Shown here: positions 17,288 to 25,497 of the stretch, piece after piece
Layout of the letters: each line of letters begins with the position of its first letter
How positions within the stretch are numbered: the stretch's first letter is position 1
Origin: Cytophagaceae bacterium
GTDB lineage: Bacteria > Bacteroidota > Bacteroidia > Cytophagales > Flexibacteraceae
Length of the DNA: 64,000 bases
NCBI GenBank assembly: GCA_027487695.1
Contig: JAIYDB010000069.1
Coordinates: 1 to 64,000 of the forward strand
Direction of reading: 5' to 3'
Program-made: the position numbers and the translations under genes
The notes under the pieces: model-generated
The model's input: the letters and a program-made list of their open reading frames with translations, nothing else
Told to the model about the DNA's origin: nothing
Database searches by the model: none

Positions 17288-18586
17288 TTAATAAATCGAT
17301 ATATAAACCATTGCTCCAGCTACAAAACCTATCAAAGCAGGAACAGAGATGTTTTTCAGATACCAACCAAAGGTCATTTTTTCAATACCCATAATGGCTA
17401 CTCCAGGGGCTGAACCAATGATGAGCATACTACCACCAGTACCAGCAGCATAGGCTAATAACTCCCAGAAAGGATGATCTACATGGAAGGTTGTTAAATC
17501 ATACATACCCATTGATGCGGCTACTAATGGTACGTTATCTACAACAGCACTGGCAGCACCAATAATGATGGCAATGTATTCAGGATTACCTACAGCACCA
17601 TTTAGTACCACAGCCAATTGTTCTAAAACCCCTATGGTATCTAAGGAGCCAATGGCTAGCAAAATACCCAAGAAAAAAAGTATTGACGACGAATCTATAC
17701 GGCTTAGTGCGTGTGCTGCAGTTAACTTTTTGCGTTCCTCAAAATCTGATTTCTTATGGACAATTTCAGTAATAGCCCAAATAACTCCAAGAGATAGGAG
17801 TATGCCCAATACCGGAGGCAAATGTGTAAGTGTTTTAAAAACAGGCACAAACAACAAGCCTAGAATACCTACAACAAAAATAAGGGTGCGTCCTTGTACT
17901 GGTTTATCCTTTTCAATTTTAATGGGACTTAGCTTGGTTTGTTTTGTTCTTTTAAGTTGCCATGCAATATATAAAGTAGGTAAAACAGCAGAAATTAATG
18001 AAGGCACAATAAGCATTTTAATGATGTTAACAGGAGTAATTTGCCCTCCAATCCAAAGCATAGTAGTGGTTACATCGCCAATAGGGCTCCAAGCCCCTCC
18101 TGCGTTACTTGCTATGATTATGGCACCTCCAAACCACCAACGGAGTTCTTTTACATTTAAAATTCTGCCAACAATGGTTATCATAACAATGGCAGTGGTA
18201 AGGTTATCCAATACTGAAGAGAGCAAAAAGGTAATTATTACAATAAGCCAAAGAAGGGTAATTGTGCTTTTAGTTTTAATTACATCGGTAATGATTCTAA
18301 AACCTTGGTGTGCATCTATAAGCTCAACAATAGTCATAGCACCCAAAAGAAAAAACAGAATAGAGGCTATCTCAGCAATGTGGTGCATTAGTTTGCCTTC
18401 AACCAAAGCACTCCAAGAACTATAATGTTCAAGAGAAAGAGCAGCTTCAGGCGAAAGTACCATTGTGGCGGTCCAACACAAAATACCAGTTATTAGTGCT
18501 GAAGCAGTTTTATTGATATGTATGGCCTCCTCAAAAACGATTGCGAGGTAACCAACAAAAAATATGATTAATATTACAACTGTCAT
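17288..18586 (-). CDS. nhaD: Sodium:proton antiporter, NhaD family
   Basis: Integral membrane protein of 432 residues with about 11-12 helices that exchanges Na+ (and Li+) for H+. NhaD features visible are HIAEIASILFFLLGAMTIVELID, LSSVLDNLTTAIVMITIV, SNAGGAWSPIGDVTTTMLWI and GAASAVVDNVPLVAASMGM, with the conserved Asp, Asn, Thr and Ser in membrane segments. It suggests a need to cope with sodium, for example brackish or marine water or use of a sodium gradient. It is divergent from dtd with a 52-base gap. Confidence 0.93.
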   Translation of the reverse strand: MTVVILIIFFVGYLAIVFEEAIHINKTASALITGILCWTATMVLSPEAALSLEHYSSWSALVEGKLMHHIAEIASILFFLLGAMTIVELIDAHQGFRIITDVIKTKSTITLLWLIVIITFLLSSVLDNLTTAIVMITIVGRILNVKELRWWFGGAIIIASNAGGAWSPIGDVTTTMLWIGGQITPVNIIKMLIVPSLISAVLPTLYIAWQLKRTKQTKLSPIKIEKDKPVQGRTLIFVVGILGLLFVPVFKTLTHLPPVLGILLSLGVIWAITEIVHKKSDFEERKKLTAAHALSRIDSSSILFFLGILLAIGSLDTIGVLEQLAVVLNGAVGNPEYIAIIIGAASAVVDNVPLVAASMGMYDLTTFHVDHPFWELLAYAAGTGGSMLIIGSAPGVAIMGIEKMTFGWYLKNISVPALIGFVAGAMVYISIY

Positions 18587-18638
18587 TAGGGAAATAGTTA
18601 ACTAGAATTGCAATTTACAAAAGGAAAGCCTACCCACA

Positions 18639-19091
18639 ATGAAAGCAGTAGTACAGCGTGTTACTAAAGCCAGTGTTACAGTAAACGAAAAAGTAGTTGG
18701 GAACATTGGTGAAGGTTTAATGATTTTGTTAGGGGTTGCTGAAACCGATGAACAATCAGATGCCGATTGGCTGGCTCAAAAAATCACTAACCTTCGTATT
18801 TTTTCTGACGAAGAAGGCAAAATGAATAAATCGGTTTTAGATATAGATGGTCAAATTTTAGTAGTAAGCCAGTTTACGCTTATCGCCGATTACGCCAAAG
18901 GAAACCGACCTGCATTCATTAAAGCGGCAAAACCGGAAAAAGCAATTCCTTTGTATAAATATTTTAATCTGAAAGTGAGCACTTTAATAAATAAATCAGT
19001 AGAAACTGGCATATTTGGAGCAGATATGGACGTAAGTATTTGCAACCAAGGACCCGTAACTATTGTCTTAGATACAATTACCAAACAATAA
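18639..19091 (+). CDS. dtd: D-aminoacyl-tRNA deacylase
   Basis: Removes D-amino acids, and glycine mischarged on tRNA-Ala, from tRNAs. The diagnostic [17 protein letters not shown] and the cross-subunit [11 protein letters not shown] motifs are both intact. It is 150 residues, the normal length. The next gene follows after 41 bases on the same strand. Confidence 0.96.
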   Translation: MKAVVQRVTKASVTVNEKVVGNIGEGLMILLGVAETDEQSDADWLAQKITNLRIFSDEEGKMNKSVLDIDGQILVVSQFTLIADYAKGNRPAFIKAAKPEKAIPLYKYFNLKVSTLINKSVETGIFGADMDVSICNQGPVTIVLDTITKQ

Positions 19092-19132
19092 CAACCAATA
19101 CCTAAAAACAAATCACAAAAAATTTATTACTT

Positions 19133-19969
19133 ATGAAGAAAAACATACTTGCAATTACTGGTGCATTGGCTATTGTAGCTGGTAGCCTAGGTTACACAGG
19201 ATTTTCTAACTCAGGAGGTCCACCATTAGCTAGTTCTGGTGCCCCAGGAGAACAAACTTGCGCAGGTTGCCATGGTATTACTGAAAGTGATGATAATTCA
19301 GGTGCATACAACAACCAACTTACTTTAAACGGCGCAGCTCCAGAATTTTATACTCCAGGCGAAACCTACAATGTTACTCTAACCATAAATGGTCCAAGAT
19401 CAATGAGAGGTTTTCAAATGACCTGCATCAATGCAGAAGGTAACCAAGCAGGTAGCTTTACAGCTGGTGCTGGTACTAGACTTGGTACATCAAGTTCATC
19501 TGGAAACAATAGGCAGTATATTTCTCATAGTGCCAGATTATCAGGAAGTTCAGTAAACTTTACCTGGACAGCACCGGCAACTAATGTAGGTCCAGTTGAT
19601 TTCTTTGTAGCTGGCTTTAATGGCAACTCCAGATCTGAAGCGCAAGCTCGTGTAACCAAAACACAATGGAGCGTATCTCCTGAACAAGTTCAGAGTGTAA
19701 AGAGTGCTAACATTACTAATCTAAATGTTTATCCTAATCCTATAACTACTTCAGGAAAAGTAAGCTATACGTTATTGGAAAGCACCAAGGTTAGAATTAA
19801 TCTTTTCAGCTTAGATGGCAAAGTTATTTCAGACATCGCAACTGAAACACAAGATGCTGGTAAGCACGAACTTACTTTTGCAATACCAGCATACGTTCCA
19901 AGTGGTACTTACTTTATTCAAGTAAAAGCTGGAACAAAAACTGCTATGCATAGAGTAGTTAAAAAATAA
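19133..19969 (+). CDS. Secreted choice-of-anchor-V-like protein with CxxCH motif and T9SS sorting domain
   Basis: A 278-residue exported protein. A signal peptide (MKKNILAITGALAIVAGSLG) is followed by GAPGEQTCAGCHG (about 38-50). This CxxCH could bind one c-type haem and is typical of the choice-of-anchor-V group of Bacteroidota surface proteins. A Reeler-like beta sandwich (about 70-185, FYTPGETYNVTLTINGP, VNFTWTAPATNVGPVDFFVAG) leads to a type A sorting domain starting LNVYPNPITTSGKVSY. The function is unknown; haem attachment is inferred from the motif only. It ends at a strong terminator. Confidence 0.82.
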   Translation: MKKNILAITGALAIVAGSLGYTGFSNSGGPPLASSGAPGEQTCAGCHGITESDDNSGAYNNQLTLNGAAPEFYTPGETYNVTLTINGPRSMRGFQMTCINAEGNQAGSFTAGAGTRLGTSSSSGNNRQYISHSARLSGSSVNFTWTAPATNVGPVDFFVAGFNGNSRSEAQARVTKTQWSVSPEQVQSVKSANITNLNVYPNPITTSGKVSYTLLESTKVRINLFSLDGKVISDIATETQDAGKHELTFAIPAYVPSGTYFIQVKAGTKTAMHRVVKK

Positions 19970-19990
19970 CTTGAATATACTACAAGCACT

Positions 19991-20020
19991 AAAAGCCGAG
20001 GTTTTACAACCTCGGCTTTT
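19991..20020. terminator. Bidirectional terminator
   Basis: A 13-bp stem (19991-20003 with 20008-20020) with loop TTAC and a T run after it. It lies between the secreted CxxCH gene and the end of rplS, which converge here, and has A/T tracts on both sides. Confidence 0.85.
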
Positions 20021-20043
20021 TTTAATGACTTAAAAACTAATAA

Positions 20044-20421
20044 TTAGTTTTTAGGAGTAGCAACGTGTACTTTTTCCTTAATACGAGCTGCCTTACCGCT
20101 TAGGCCACGTAGGTAGAACAATCTAGCTCTACGAACAACACCCTTACGAACAACATCAATTTTTTCGATGCTAGGAGATAGAAGCGGGAATATACGCTCT
20201 ACACCTATACCGTTAGAAATTTTACGTACAGTGAAGGTTTCACCTACAGAACCGCTGTTTCTGCGTTGTACTACAACACCTTGAAACTGCTGGATACGTT
20301 CTTTAGTTCCTTCTTTAATTTTAACGTGAACATTTATAGTATCGCCAGCATTGAAGTTTGGCAATCCAGCTCTACGTTCGGCAGTAAGTTCCTTTTCTAC
20401 CAATTTAATAAGCTCGCTCAT
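20044..20421 (-). CDS. rplS: 50S ribosomal protein L19
   Basis: Large-subunit protein at the subunit interface. The 125 residues show [32 protein letters not shown] and [24 protein letters not shown]. It is the last gene of rpsP-rimM-trmD-rplS. Confidence 0.97.
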   Translation of the reverse strand: MSELIKLVEKELTAERRAGLPNFNAGDTINVHVKIKEGTKERIQQFQGVVVQRRNSGSVGETFTVRKISNGIGVERIFPLLSPSIEKIDVVRKGVVRRARLFYLRGLSGKAARIKEKVHVATPKN

Positions 20422-20460
20422 GGCTTTATATGCTTAATTGTAAAGTTCTTATTGAAAGGG

Positions 20461-21156
20461 TTATTGGTTGGTATCGGTCCAGTTTTGGTATAAATCTGGC
20501 CGACGGTTTTTTGTTCTCTCCAAAGCTTGGCTAAAGCGCCAATCTTCAATTTTAGCGTGGTTACCGCTAAGTAATATCTCAGGTACTGTTTTGCCTTCCC
20601 ATTCTACTGGTCTGGTATATACTGGCGGGGCCAATAAACCATCCTGAAAAGAATCGGTTAGTGCGCTGGTTTCATCTGAGATTACGCCAGGTACTAAACG
20701 GGCAATGGCATCTGAAAGTACCGCTGCGGCAAGTTCTCCACTGCTTAAAACATAATCGCCAATGCTAACTTCATGGGTAATAAACTGTTCGCGAATGCGC
20801 TCATCTACTCCCTTGTAATGTCCGCAGAGGATAATAATGTTCTCTAGCAAAGAGAAAGCATTTACTGCTTTCTGTTCCAATCGCTTACCATCGGGCGTCA
20901 TATAAATGAGTGCGTCGTAGGTGCGTTGGCTTTGGAGATTACGAATACAGGTGGCAATTGGTTCTGCTAGCATTACCATTCCTGCTCCACCTCCAAACTG
21001 ATAGTCATCAATTTGTTTGTAAGCAGTAGTGGTATAATCTCTCAGGTTATGTACCTCTATCGTTACCAGCCCTTTTGATTGGGCGCGTTTCACAATAGAA
21101 TTACCTAAGAAACTATCTAGCATTTCAGGCAAGCAGGTGATTATATCAATCCGCAT
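20461..21156 (-). CDS. trmD: tRNA (guanine-N1)-methyltransferase
   Basis: Makes m1G37 in tRNAs, preventing frameshifts. The trefoil-knot motifs are [32 protein letters not shown] and [11 protein letters not shown]. The start at 21156 ([12 protein letters not shown]) is chosen over 21192 because it matches the family N-terminus; it overlaps the rimM end by 11 bases. It is 231 residues. Confidence 0.96.
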   Translation of the reverse strand: MRIDIITCLPEMLDSFLGNSIVKRAQSKGLVTIEVHNLRDYTTTAYKQIDDYQFGGGAGMVMLAEPIATCIRNLQSQRTYDALIYMTPDGKRLEQKAVNAFSLLENIIILCGHYKGVDERIREQFITHEVSIGDYVLSSGELAAAVLSDAIARLVPGVISDETSALTDSFQDGLLAPPVYTRPVEWEGKTVPEILLSGNHAKIEDWRFSQALERTKNRRPDLYQNWTDTNQ

Positions 21157-21700
21157 CGTCTGGTGTTTGTGGGCCACTTGTATAAATGTCAAGTAATCCT
21201 TCAGGTAAATGAACGTGCAGGTGTTTCAGTTTTCTATCAACCGTAAGTACTATATTATCTAGCACTGGTATTAGCACTTCTTCACCATTATAGTCCATTG
21301 CAATCAAATCCTGATGTGCCATCCCGAAAACATCTTCCACTTCGCCAAGTTCCCCTAAGTCTTTATCTATTACTTTGAAACCTATGATTTCGTGGTAATA
21401 AAACTTGTTAGGGTTCTTGAGCACTGGAAGCTTATCGAGTGGGAGAAAAAGCTTTGCACCTCTTAAAAGGGTAGCCTTTTCAACACTATCAACTTCATCT
21501 AATCTCAGATGGATGTGTTTGCCTTGTACCTTAATAGATTTTATCAGATAGGGCACGAGTTGGCTTTTGAGTTCTACAAAAACAGCATCGAGCTTCTGAT
21601 ACTTACTAGCGTCGTCCACGTCTAGCAAGGCAACCATTTGCCCTTCAATACCGTGCAGTTTTTGGATAACACCGAGTTCGAAGCAATCCCTTTTAAGCAT
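21146..21700 (-). CDS. rimM: Ribosome maturation factor RimM
   Basis: Assists 30S head assembly. The N-terminal RimM domain ([20 protein letters not shown]) and C-terminal PRC-barrel domain ([37 protein letters not shown]) are present in 184 residues. The order rpsP-rimM-trmD-rplS is the standard one. Confidence 0.94.
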   Translation of the reverse strand: MLKRDCFELGVIQKLHGIEGQMVALLDVDDASKYQKLDAVFVELKSQLVPYLIKSIKVQGKHIHLRLDEVDSVEKATLLRGAKLFLPLDKLPVLKNPNKFYYHEIIGFKVIDKDLGELGEVEDVFGMAHQDLIAMDYNGEEVLIPVLDNIVLTVDRKLKHLHVHLPEGLLDIYTSGPQTPDDAD

Positions 21701-21728
21701 TGTAAGAAGGTAAAATGGTTAAGTTAAA

Positions 21729-22268
21729 TTATTCAGCGGCAGTTTCTTCAGCAGCAGTTTCGCCACCTTCTACCATATCGCTCATTGCTTCATTAGCTGA
21801 AGCAAGTAAAGCGGCTTTCTTATCGGCAATAGACTGAGCTTTAGCTTCTTTCTTAGCAGCTTCTGCAGCTAAACGAGCTTTAAAGTCGTTCGCTTTTTTC
21901 TCAGCTAGTTCTGCACGCTTGTTATCAATTAAACCAGATTTGCCACCCATCCATTCGTTGAGTTTAGCATCTGCTTGGTCTTGAGAAATAGCACCTTTAG
22001 CAACACCGTGTTGTAAGTGCTTGCGAAGCATTACGCCTCTGTAGCTAAGCATTCTACGAACGGTATCGGTTGGCTGCGCGCCACTTTGTAACCAATATAA
22101 GGCTCTATCACCATTGATATCGATTGATGCAGGATCGGTATTTGGGTTATACGTACCGATTTTTTCGATGAACCTACCATCGCGTGGTGCACGGGCATCT
22201 GCCACTACCACATCGAATAAGGCCAGTTTTTTGCGGCCTCTACGGGCTAAGCGGATTTTTACTGACAT
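21729..22268 (-). CDS. rpsP: 30S ribosomal protein S16 with long Ala/Lys/Glu-rich tail
   Basis: The core S16 domain (about 1-85) is SVKIRLARRGRKKLALFDVV, FIEKIGTYNPNTDPASI and ALYWLQSGAQPTDTVRRMLS. The start at 22268 (MSVKIRLARRG) is the family start; the ATG at 22310 adds an unrelated 14 residues. The protein is 179 residues where many S16 proteins have 80-100. The extra C-terminus is rich in Ala, Lys and Glu and ends AAEETAAE, an extension common in Bacteroidota. Confidence 0.96.
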   Translation of the reverse strand: MSVKIRLARRGRKKLALFDVVVADARAPRDGRFIEKIGTYNPNTDPASIDINGDRALYWLQSGAQPTDTVRRMLSYRGVMLRKHLQHGVAKGAISQDQADAKLNEWMGGKSGLIDNKRAELAEKKANDFKARLAAEAAKKEAKAQSIADKKAALLASANEAMSDMVEGGETAAEETAAE

Positions 22269-22447
22269 AGTTTTACAACGTTTAGTTTCCTGACAGAACG
22301 AATCTGCCACTCACTGAATTGGAGCGCAAAGATAGAAAAATTTCTATAACTAATTGAAAATGTTTAGGAATAAATAAAGTGCACTTGCTTTATTCCAGTA
22401 ACCAGTATATTGCAGAAGCGTAGCACAAAGCTAAGCAATAGATTATT

Positions 22448-23119
22448 ATGCAGCGTTTCGCAGTTATTGTAGCAGGTGGTTCAGGTACTAGAATGGGTGT
22501 TGCACAGCCTAAGCAGTTCCTTTTTTTAAAGGGTAAACCTATATTGGCACATACTATTGAACGCTTTTTTGAAGCCGATAACGCTATCAACATAATCGTA
22601 GTGCTTTCAGATGCAGGATTGGCAATGTGGAGCGAATACCAAGAAACAGGTGCTACGATACCTCCACATCAGATTACATTGGGAGGTAAAACCAGAACGG
22701 AATCGGTTAAAAGGGGATTAGCACTTGTACCGCATGGGGCTTTGGTGGCAATTCACGATGCGGTAAGACCTTTTGTAACCAATGAAATTATCAATAGGAG
22801 CTATGAGATAGCTGAATTAAAAGGCTGTGCTGTTGCTGCCGTACCTTTAAAAGATAGCGTCCGAAGAAAGAAAGGCGATGCTTTTGTAGCGAGCAATAGA
22901 GAAGATTACAGATTGGTACAAACCCCACAAACTTTTTTAAGCTCTATTATTATTGATGCCTATGATAGCTTGGCATTGCCTGATGTAACAGACGATGCAA
23001 CTGTTGCTGAGCTAGCCGATCATGAGATTACTTTATTCGAAGGTACTTACGAGAATATAAAAATCACCACACCGGTAGATTTGGTTTTTGCCGAAGCTAT
23101 ATTGAATAGCAGGAAATAA
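22448..23119 (+). CDS. ispD: 2-C-methyl-D-erythritol 4-phosphate cytidylyltransferase
   Basis: Third enzyme of the MEP isoprenoid pathway. The nucleotide-binding start FAVIVAGGSGTRMGVAQPKQF, then ALVAIHDAVRPFV, AAVPLKDSVRR and the final FEGTYENIKITTPVDL are diagnostic. It is 223 residues. It shows that the organism uses the MEP rather than the mevalonate route. Confidence 0.96.
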   Translation: MQRFAVIVAGGSGTRMGVAQPKQFLFLKGKPILAHTIERFFEADNAINIIVVLSDAGLAMWSEYQETGATIPPHQITLGGKTRTESVKRGLALVPHGALVAIHDAVRPFVTNEIINRSYEIAELKGCAVAAVPLKDSVRRKKGDAFVASNREDYRLVQTPQTFLSSIIIDAYDSLALPDVTDDATVAELADHEITLFEGTYENIKITTPVDLVFAEAILNSRK

Positions 23120-23130
23120 AAATATACCAA

Positions 23131-23334
23131 CTATTTCTTAGTTACATCTTTTATAACCACGTATAAGCCTATACCTACGCCTAGCAAACTGCCTGTTAAA
23201 ATTCCAATAGGAAACTTTTTGCTATATGAGGCATCGTACATCCAGCCAAGCCAGGTACATAAAGAAATAGTAGCCAGCATTTGAAAGCCAATACCTGTAT
23301 AGTTAAGACCCTTATTAGATTTATTGTTTGGCAT
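23131..23334 (-). CDS. AtpZ/AtpI-like small membrane protein
   Basis: A protein of 67 residues from ATG at 23334 (MPNNKSNKGLNYTGIGFQML). Two membrane helices, GIGFQMLATISLCTWLGWMY and PIGILTGSLLGVGIGLYVVI, flank a short loop with DASYSKKFP, the pattern of AtpZ proteins usually found at the head of F-type ATP synthase operons, where they may help c-ring assembly or Mg2+/Ca2+ passage. Here no atp gene is near. The start lies inside the end of the upstream kinase gene (14-base overlap), so it depends on that gene for translation or transcription. Confidence 0.8.
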   Translation of the reverse strand: MPNNKSNKGLNYTGIGFQMLATISLCTWLGWMYDASYSKKFPIGILTGSLLGVGIGLYVVIKDVTKK

Positions 23335-25339
23335 ATTCAGAATTGTAAGCAGGAATAAGAAGTTCAAAGGTAGTGCCTTTGTCTACTTCTGTTACAATTT
23401 CCATAGTGCCTTTGTTCATAGAAAGTAAGGCCTGCACCATAATTAGCCCTAAGCCACTTCCCTTTTCGCCTTTAGTTCCAGTACTAAAGGTATTTTTACC
23501 TGCCTTAATTTTTTCAAGAATTCTTGGTGCAATGCCAATACCTTCATCGGCAATTTTAATTTGAACGTATTGGTAAGAAATGCCTTTCACCAATTGAGCT
23601 GACATAGATATCTTCTTGTTTTCCGGAGTAAACTTAATGGCATTCTGGATTAGGTTTCTGCAAATGGTTTTCACACATTCCAAATCGGCATAGGCTGAGG
23701 CGTTTTCAGCTATATCCAAAGCAAGCGTAAGGTTCTTTTCTTGTAATGAAAGTATAAAGGCATCTTTAATCGAATCGGCAACAGCCTGAATTTTTACTTC
23801 TTCAAACTTGAACTGAATGCCAGATTGCGACGATAGTACCCAATCTACTAAGTTATTTGAAAGACCTAGAATCTTTTCTAGGTTAGAGAAAACTGCTTCA
23901 AGCAATTCTTCAAGTTCTTTAATTTTTCCTTCCGCACCTAATGAAAGCATAGATTGTTTTAATCGTACAATGGTGCTTAATGGTCCACGCAAATCGTGTC
24001 CTACAATACCAATAGTCATAAGCTGCACCTCATTTTGGCGTTGTAATTCAGCAAACTGCTGATTAATGATTGCGCTTTTTTCATTCAGATCTTTAGAAGC
24101 CTTGGTAGTTTTGTTTATAAACACAAAGAGTAAAAAAACCAATAGCAGTAAAAATATCGATACCCCTACAGTAAGTAATAAAATGCGTCTTTGTGCTTTT
24201 TGAAGCTGTATTTGCTTTTTCTGAAGATCTTTTAAGTTTTGAATTTCTAAATCTTTACCTAAAAGCATTTCAGAGTTTTCTTCAGCTATACTTAAAGATT
24301 GTAATAATGAATCTGATTGAATAGTGTTTAAACTATCATAAGCAATAAGGCATTTTAAAGCCTTATCATATATTTTGGCTTTATTATAAATTTCGGCCAA
24401 AAGTTTATATTTATTGGCCCCCATTTCAAGGTCTAGACTGCCTGCAAGCAGCCCCCTTGCTGTATCGGCAAACAATACCGCTTTATCAATTTTACCGAGT
24501 TTAACGTTTGCAGATGCTAAGTTCAAATATATAGCACCATCAAAATAATCAATTTTAGCCTTCCTAGAATAATAAAGAGCTTTACGGGAAGCATCAATAA
24601 CTTTAAGATTATCAGGAATATCTAAATAACAACTAGCTAAATTTGAGTAGGTAAGCGCCAATTCAGAATAAATTGCATTCTTTAAAAGAAATGGAATAGC
24701 AATTAAGTATTTCTTAACAGCTAAGCTATTTTTACCCATTCTACCCAAAGCACTACCTTGAGATATACATGAGTATACAAAGGTAGTAGTATCGCCAATG
24801 GATAAAGCAAGTGCACCAGATTCCTCAGAATACAAGATACTTTCATTAAACTTTTTTTGGTCCATGAATATATTGGCCATGGCACCACGAGCCCAACTCA
24901 TACCCTGTTTCTTACCTATCTTCTTATACAAATCATAAGCACGTTGGCTGTAGGCTTCTGCTTTCCCGTATGACTGTTGTATTAGCAAAACAAATGAGTG
25001 TGAAATATTTAGGTGAGCTTCTGCATCTATAGAAACTTCTGGACCTAAATTTTCAAAACCTAAATCAAAATATTTTTGACAGCTATCAAAAATTCGGCCG
25101 TTGGCAAATCCACGCCCTACAAGTGTATATACTCGAACACTAAAGTCTGAGTTGGGGTAGTCATTAGCAATAGGAATGAGTGCTTTTGCTTTATTAATTA
25201 ACGCAATATTGCGCTGGGCATTTAACTTGTAACATTCTTTTAACTTTAAACTTACGCCACTTGAATCTGCTTCGGCTTGAACAAAGCCCGCAGAAAGTAA
25301 CAACAAAATTAAAAGACGTAGCAAAATAAATTTGCTCAT
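23321..25339 (-). CDS. TPR-containing sensor histidine kinase, copy 1
   Basis: Membrane sensor kinase of 672 residues. It has a signal peptide (ILLRLLILLLLSAGFVQA), about seven TPR-like helical repeats (about 30-350), one membrane helix (about 385-408, ILLLTVGVSIFLLLLVFLLF), a coiled-coil linker, then DHp and ATPase domains. The phosphoacceptor is H448 in IVGHDLRGPLS; the N box is NLIQNAIKF and the G boxes DEGIGI and GSGLGLIMV. The TPR part is predicted to be outside the inner membrane. No receiver domain or DNA-binding domain is present, and no response regulator is near. GGAG lies 9 bases before the ATG, a rare clear Shine-Dalgarno here. It is the most diverged of the three tandem paralogues. 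Confidence 0.9.
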   Translation of the reverse strand: MSKFILLRLLILLLLSAGFVQAEADSSGVSLKLKECYKLNAQRNIALINKAKALIPIANDYPNSDFSVRVYTLVGRGFANGRIFDSCQKYFDLGFENLGPEVSIDAEAHLNISHSFVLLIQQSYGKAEAYSQRAYDLYKKIGKKQGMSWARGAMANIFMDQKKFNESILYSEESGALALSIGDTTTFVYSCISQGSALGRMGKNSLAVKKYLIAIPFLLKNAIYSELALTYSNLASCYLDIPDNLKVIDASRKALYYSRKAKIDYFDGAIYLNLASANVKLGKIDKAVLFADTARGLLAGSLDLEMGANKYKLLAEIYNKAKIYDKALKCLIAYDSLNTIQSDSLLQSLSIAEENSEMLLGKDLEIQNLKDLQKKQIQLQKAQRRILLLTVGVSIFLLLLVFLLFVFINKTTKASKDLNEKSAIINQQFAELQRQNEVQLMTIGIVGHDLRGPLSTIVRLKQSMLSLGAEGKIKELEELLEAVFSNLEKILGLSNNLVDWVLSSQSGIQFKFEEVKIQAVADSIKDAFILSLQEKNLTLALDIAENASAYADLECVKTICRNLIQNAIKFTPENKKISMSAQLVKGISYQYVQIKIADEGIGIAPRILEKIKAGKNTFSTGTKGEKGSGLGLIMVQALLSMNKGTMEIVTEVDKGTTFELLIPAYNSEYAKQ

Positions 25340-25497
25340 ATAACAGCACTCCTATAAATATACCGGGATAAGATTACATATAATCAAGATAGAAAATACC
25401 TACTCGTAAATCGAAATACAAAAAACGATGTAAGATTTAGTTGAAAAAACCAAAAATAGTGGTAGATAACCAACCAATTTAGACTATGCGATACAAA
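25340..25497. other. Intergenic region between kinases 1 and 2, possible promoter
   Basis: The 158 AT-rich bases contain, on the minus strand, TATTTTTG (25458-25451), a perfect -7 box, with only a weak upstream box. Kinase 1 may thus have its own promoter. No hairpin terminator for kinase 2 is seen. Confidence 0.4.

Noticed and set aside
17565-18425. 286-codon open frame antisense to nhaD
   Set aside because: It mirrors a hydrophobic membrane protein, has no recognisable domains and lies entirely inside a clear NhaD gene.
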